In this document: positions 62,321 to 64,000 of the stretch, piece after piece
How the letters are laid out: each line of letters begins with the position of its first letter
How positions within the stretch are numbered: position 1 is the stretch's first letter
Source of the DNA: Bacillus sp. B15-48
Lineage (GTDB): Bacteria; Bacillota; Bacilli; Bacillales; Cytobacillaceae
Direction of reading: 5' to 3'
DNA length: 64,000 nucleotides
NCBI RefSeq assembly: GCF_016879755.1
Contig: NZ_WOFU01000009.1
Coordinates: 1 to 64,000 of the forward strand
Translations under genes and position numbers: made by a program
Notes under the pieces: model-generated
Seen by the model: the letters and a program-made list of their open reading frames with translations, nothing else
What the model was told of the DNA's origin: nothing
The model's database searches: none

Positions 62321-63046
62321 ATGAGAGTAAACTCAACTGATCTGCAAAATAACTTTGGAAAGTACTTAACGCTAGCACAACAGGAAGATATTATTATTAC
62401 TCGAAATGGGACCGAAATGGCAAAACTTACTGCTTTAGATCATAAAAAGCCTAAAGAACAGGAATTGATTCACGAAAACGCACCAATGTATGGCTATGGA
62501 AAACAGGCAACATATGAGGAATTTTTACAATTACAACAAGAATCAGATGAAAGATATGAGTATATCGATGGAGAGATTTATCTACTTGCCTCACCAAGAA
62601 CCGCCCATCAAAAAGCTGTAGGAGAATTATATGTTTGTTTATACAATTTCCTACAAGGTACCGATTGCACTCCTATGATTGCCCCTTACGACATTGAACT
62701 AAGAAGAACGCCAGAACAAGTGAATATGGTTCAACCGGATTTAATGGTTATTTGCGATCTGGAAGAAAATTTGGATGACAATGATTATTATAAAGGAGTT
62801 CCTTCATTAATCGTTGAAGTCCTTTCAAAGGGAACGAGGAGAAAAGATTTGATTAAGAAACTCGATCTCTACATGTCTTGTGGTGTGAAGGAATACTGGA
62901 TTGTAAACCCAGAAAATAAGGAAGTAACTGTATATCATTTTGAAGACCAAAATATCGATAACTTTACTACCTATAAAAATGATGAAATCGTCCAATCTTA
63001 TATTTTTGCGGAATTAACAGTAGAGTTGCAACGGATTTTTAGATAA
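62321..63046 (+). CDS. Phd/YefM antitoxin domain fused to Uma2 nuclease
   Basis: 241 residues from ATG 62321 behind GGAGGTG. Residues 1-50 are a Phd/YefM antitoxin domain: VNSTDLQNNFGKYLTLAQQE, DIIITRNGTEMAKLTAL. Residues 65-240 are a complete Uma2 domain: RYEYIDGEIYLLASPRTAHQ, YDIELRR, VQPDLMVICD, LIVEVLSKGTRRKDL, YMSCGVKEYWIVNP. The fusion joins a DNA-binding, autoregulating antitoxin module to a nuclease in one chain. Its divergent neighbour at 61428 is a lone Uma2 protein. Confidence 0.85.
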   Translation: MRVNSTDLQNNFGKYLTLAQQEDIIITRNGTEMAKLTALDHKKPKEQELIHENAPMYGYGKQATYEEFLQLQQESDERYEYIDGEIYLLASPRTAHQKAVGELYVCLYNFLQGTDCTPMIAPYDIELRRTPEQVNMVQPDLMVICDLEENLDDNDYYKGVPSLIVEVLSKGTRRKDLIKKLDLYMSCGVKEYWIVNPENKEVTVYHFEDQNIDNFTTYKNDEIVQSYIFAELTVELQRIFR

Positions 63047-63496
63047 ATGGGATAGAAAAACGAGGCTCTAGAATCGCTTCTAAGGCGCGTTACTTACAGA
63101 GGGAGACATTTTGGTACCCCCTAATTAAGTTGATTTTTATGTACTCCCTACTTTTTCACTGGTCTCGGACTTACCCTTTGCTTCCGTTGAACATCACTTT
63201 TACTCGAAGGTACTCCTCCCCCCCCTCACTGAAGAGTAGATCCTCATCGGTATTCATTAAACACATATCAAATTCGTTAAGCCATCACTTTACTAGATTT
63301 CAAGATGAAGGAGAACGATCTGTTGTCTCTATGAACACGAAACATCTCCAGGCGTGTCATCCCCCGAACCATGAATCACCATCACATAAAATGATAAGAG
63401 ACAGAAGCACAGGGTACGTCCCCATGCTTCTCCATTGAAGAAAACGCCCTTTAAGTTCCAAGCAGAATGTAGCAGACACTTGTCTTGGGTATTGAA
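63047..63496. other. Gene-free stretch
   Basis: No supported gene. Contains ACAGAAGCACAGGGTACGTC followed by CCCATGCTTCTCC near 63400, a member of the short GTCCCC hairpin style seen also at 31400 and 63905. Confidence 0.4.
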
Positions 63497-63847
63497 TTAT
63501 TTATTCATAAAAGCTTTTATTTCTTCTTCTGGCATGGATGAATCGCATTTCACGTTCACTGTGTCACCATTCGTATAGATGAAACCGGGAACCGTTGGAA
63601 TGTCGTATTCATCTCGGAAGGCCGTAATCCCTTCCATATCAGATTCCTCCACACTATTAATATAATAGATGTGAGTATCCGTTTCTGCAGCCACTTTTTT
63701 TAGTTTTTTAACGAATATTTGACAATAAGGACATACACCCTTGCCAATATAGATAACCGCTTCGCCTTCACCTTTTATCAATTCCTGTGCTTTTGCGGAA
63801 TCAATTTCTTCAAAACTAGCTACATCTTCTTCATAAGCAGCAATCAT
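63497..63847 (-). CDS. Thioredoxin-like protein with CPYC site
   Basis: 116 residues from ATG 63847 behind AAGGAG. The redox site is YIGKGVCPYCQIFVKKLKKV and the cis-Pro loop is IPTVPGFIYTNGD. No signal peptide. The layout resembles PedC/BrcD-type bacteriocin accessory thioredoxins as well as general thioredoxin-like proteins; no bacteriocin gene is nearby. Confidence 0.8.
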   Translation of the reverse strand: MIAAYEEDVASFEEIDSAKAQELIKGEGEAVIYIGKGVCPYCQIFVKKLKKVAAETDTHIYYINSVEESDMEGITAFRDEYDIPTVPGFIYTNGDTVNVKCDSSMPEEEIKAFMNK

Positions 63848-63899
63848 CGTTCCAATCTCCTTTCTTAGGTAAACAGCGGGACGATTCTCTTTTTTTTCC

Positions 63900-63950
63900 A
63901 ATTATTAGGAGAACGGGAGAACCGTCCCCTTGTTTCAACAGGTTACCGTT
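63900..63950. repeat. GGGAGAACCGTCCCC repeat element
   Basis: GAGAACGGGAGAACCGTCCC with CTTGTTTCAACAGG, a short repeat of the same type as those near 31400 and 63400. Confidence 0.4.
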
Positions 63951-64000
63951 GTAAATTCGCGTTTTGCTAGTGGTACCCCTAGTTTGATTAATTTTGAGTC

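Noticed and set aside
63130-63438. Plus-strand 102-codon ORF before the thioredoxin-like gene
   Set aside because: Low-complexity Ser/His-rich translation without start site or family; includes a repeat element.

Overview
The window looks like a chromosomal stretch of a low-GC, endospore-former-type Firmicute of the Bacillaceae (Bacillus/Neobacillus-like). The evidence is strong AGGAGG-type ribosome binding sites with frequent TTG and GTG starts, a bacillithiol-type YtxJ/BrxC thiol protein, a SufU scaffold, a TPP-riboswitch thi transport operon and intrinsic terminators with long U tracts. No rRNA, tRNA or CRISPR array was seen. Much of the sequence is accessory: pseudogenes, gene stumps and dispersed hairpin repeats sit between intact operons.

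Layout. 0-1 kb: the start of a truncated minus-strand gene and the 5' half of a dead group II intron. 1-5.3 kb: three minus-strand genes, two with HEPN-like features and one RES-domain protein, which together look like a defence or toxin cluster. 5.4-7.9 kb: a serine recombinase stump and a truncated SF1 helicase that meet at a dispersed hairpin repeat. 8.4-20.6 kb: a catabolic locus with an arylmalonate-decarboxylase-like enzyme, an alpha/beta hydrolase with His at the nucleophile position, a complete TRAP transporter, an HpaB-family flavin monooxygenase, an isochorismatase-family amidase, a LeuCD-type hydratase (LeuC frameshifted), a class III CoA transferase, a GntR/FCD regulator and an HMG-CoA-lyase-family enzyme. 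Three near-identical TTGTATACAA palindromes in the control regions tie these units into one probable regulon. The inferred logic is import, oxygenation, amide hydrolysis, decarboxylation or isomerisation, hydration, CoA activation and cleavage to central metabolites.

20.9-26.4 kb: a decayed region with DUF2161, VOC and hypothetical genes and remnants of ParE toxins, a GST, a DNA methylase tail and a copper-amine-oxidase-like domain. 26.4-29.5 kb: a thiamine/pyrimidine ABC operon behind a TPP riboswitch. 30.5-34.2 kb: a prophage remnant (His-rich tail collar protein, DnaB and DnaD replication genes). 34.5-37.3 kb: a zinc-limitation-like cluster (two broken COG0523 GTPases, a Cys/His-rich protein, a MoaB stump, SufU, FolE2). 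37.4-44.7 kb: thiol redox genes, small unknowns, a second group II intron fragment and several broken genes. 45-48.6 kb: a NarL-type two-component system followed by a tandem-DoxX membrane protein. 49.6-57.7 kb: a second catabolic locus with an orphan TRAP binding protein, two Rieske-ferredoxin/amidohydrolase pairs, an HpaI-type aldolase, an LDH2-type dehydrogenase and two inverted fragments of a luciferase-like monooxygenase. 58-64 kb: RibB and MFS remnants, a GntR/UTRA regulator, a dead IS110 element, a small structured RNA locus, divergent Uma2 nuclease genes (one fused to a Phd antitoxin domain) and a CPYC thioredoxin-like gene.

All functions come from reading motifs by eye. No database search was run, and the substrates of both catabolic loci are unknown.
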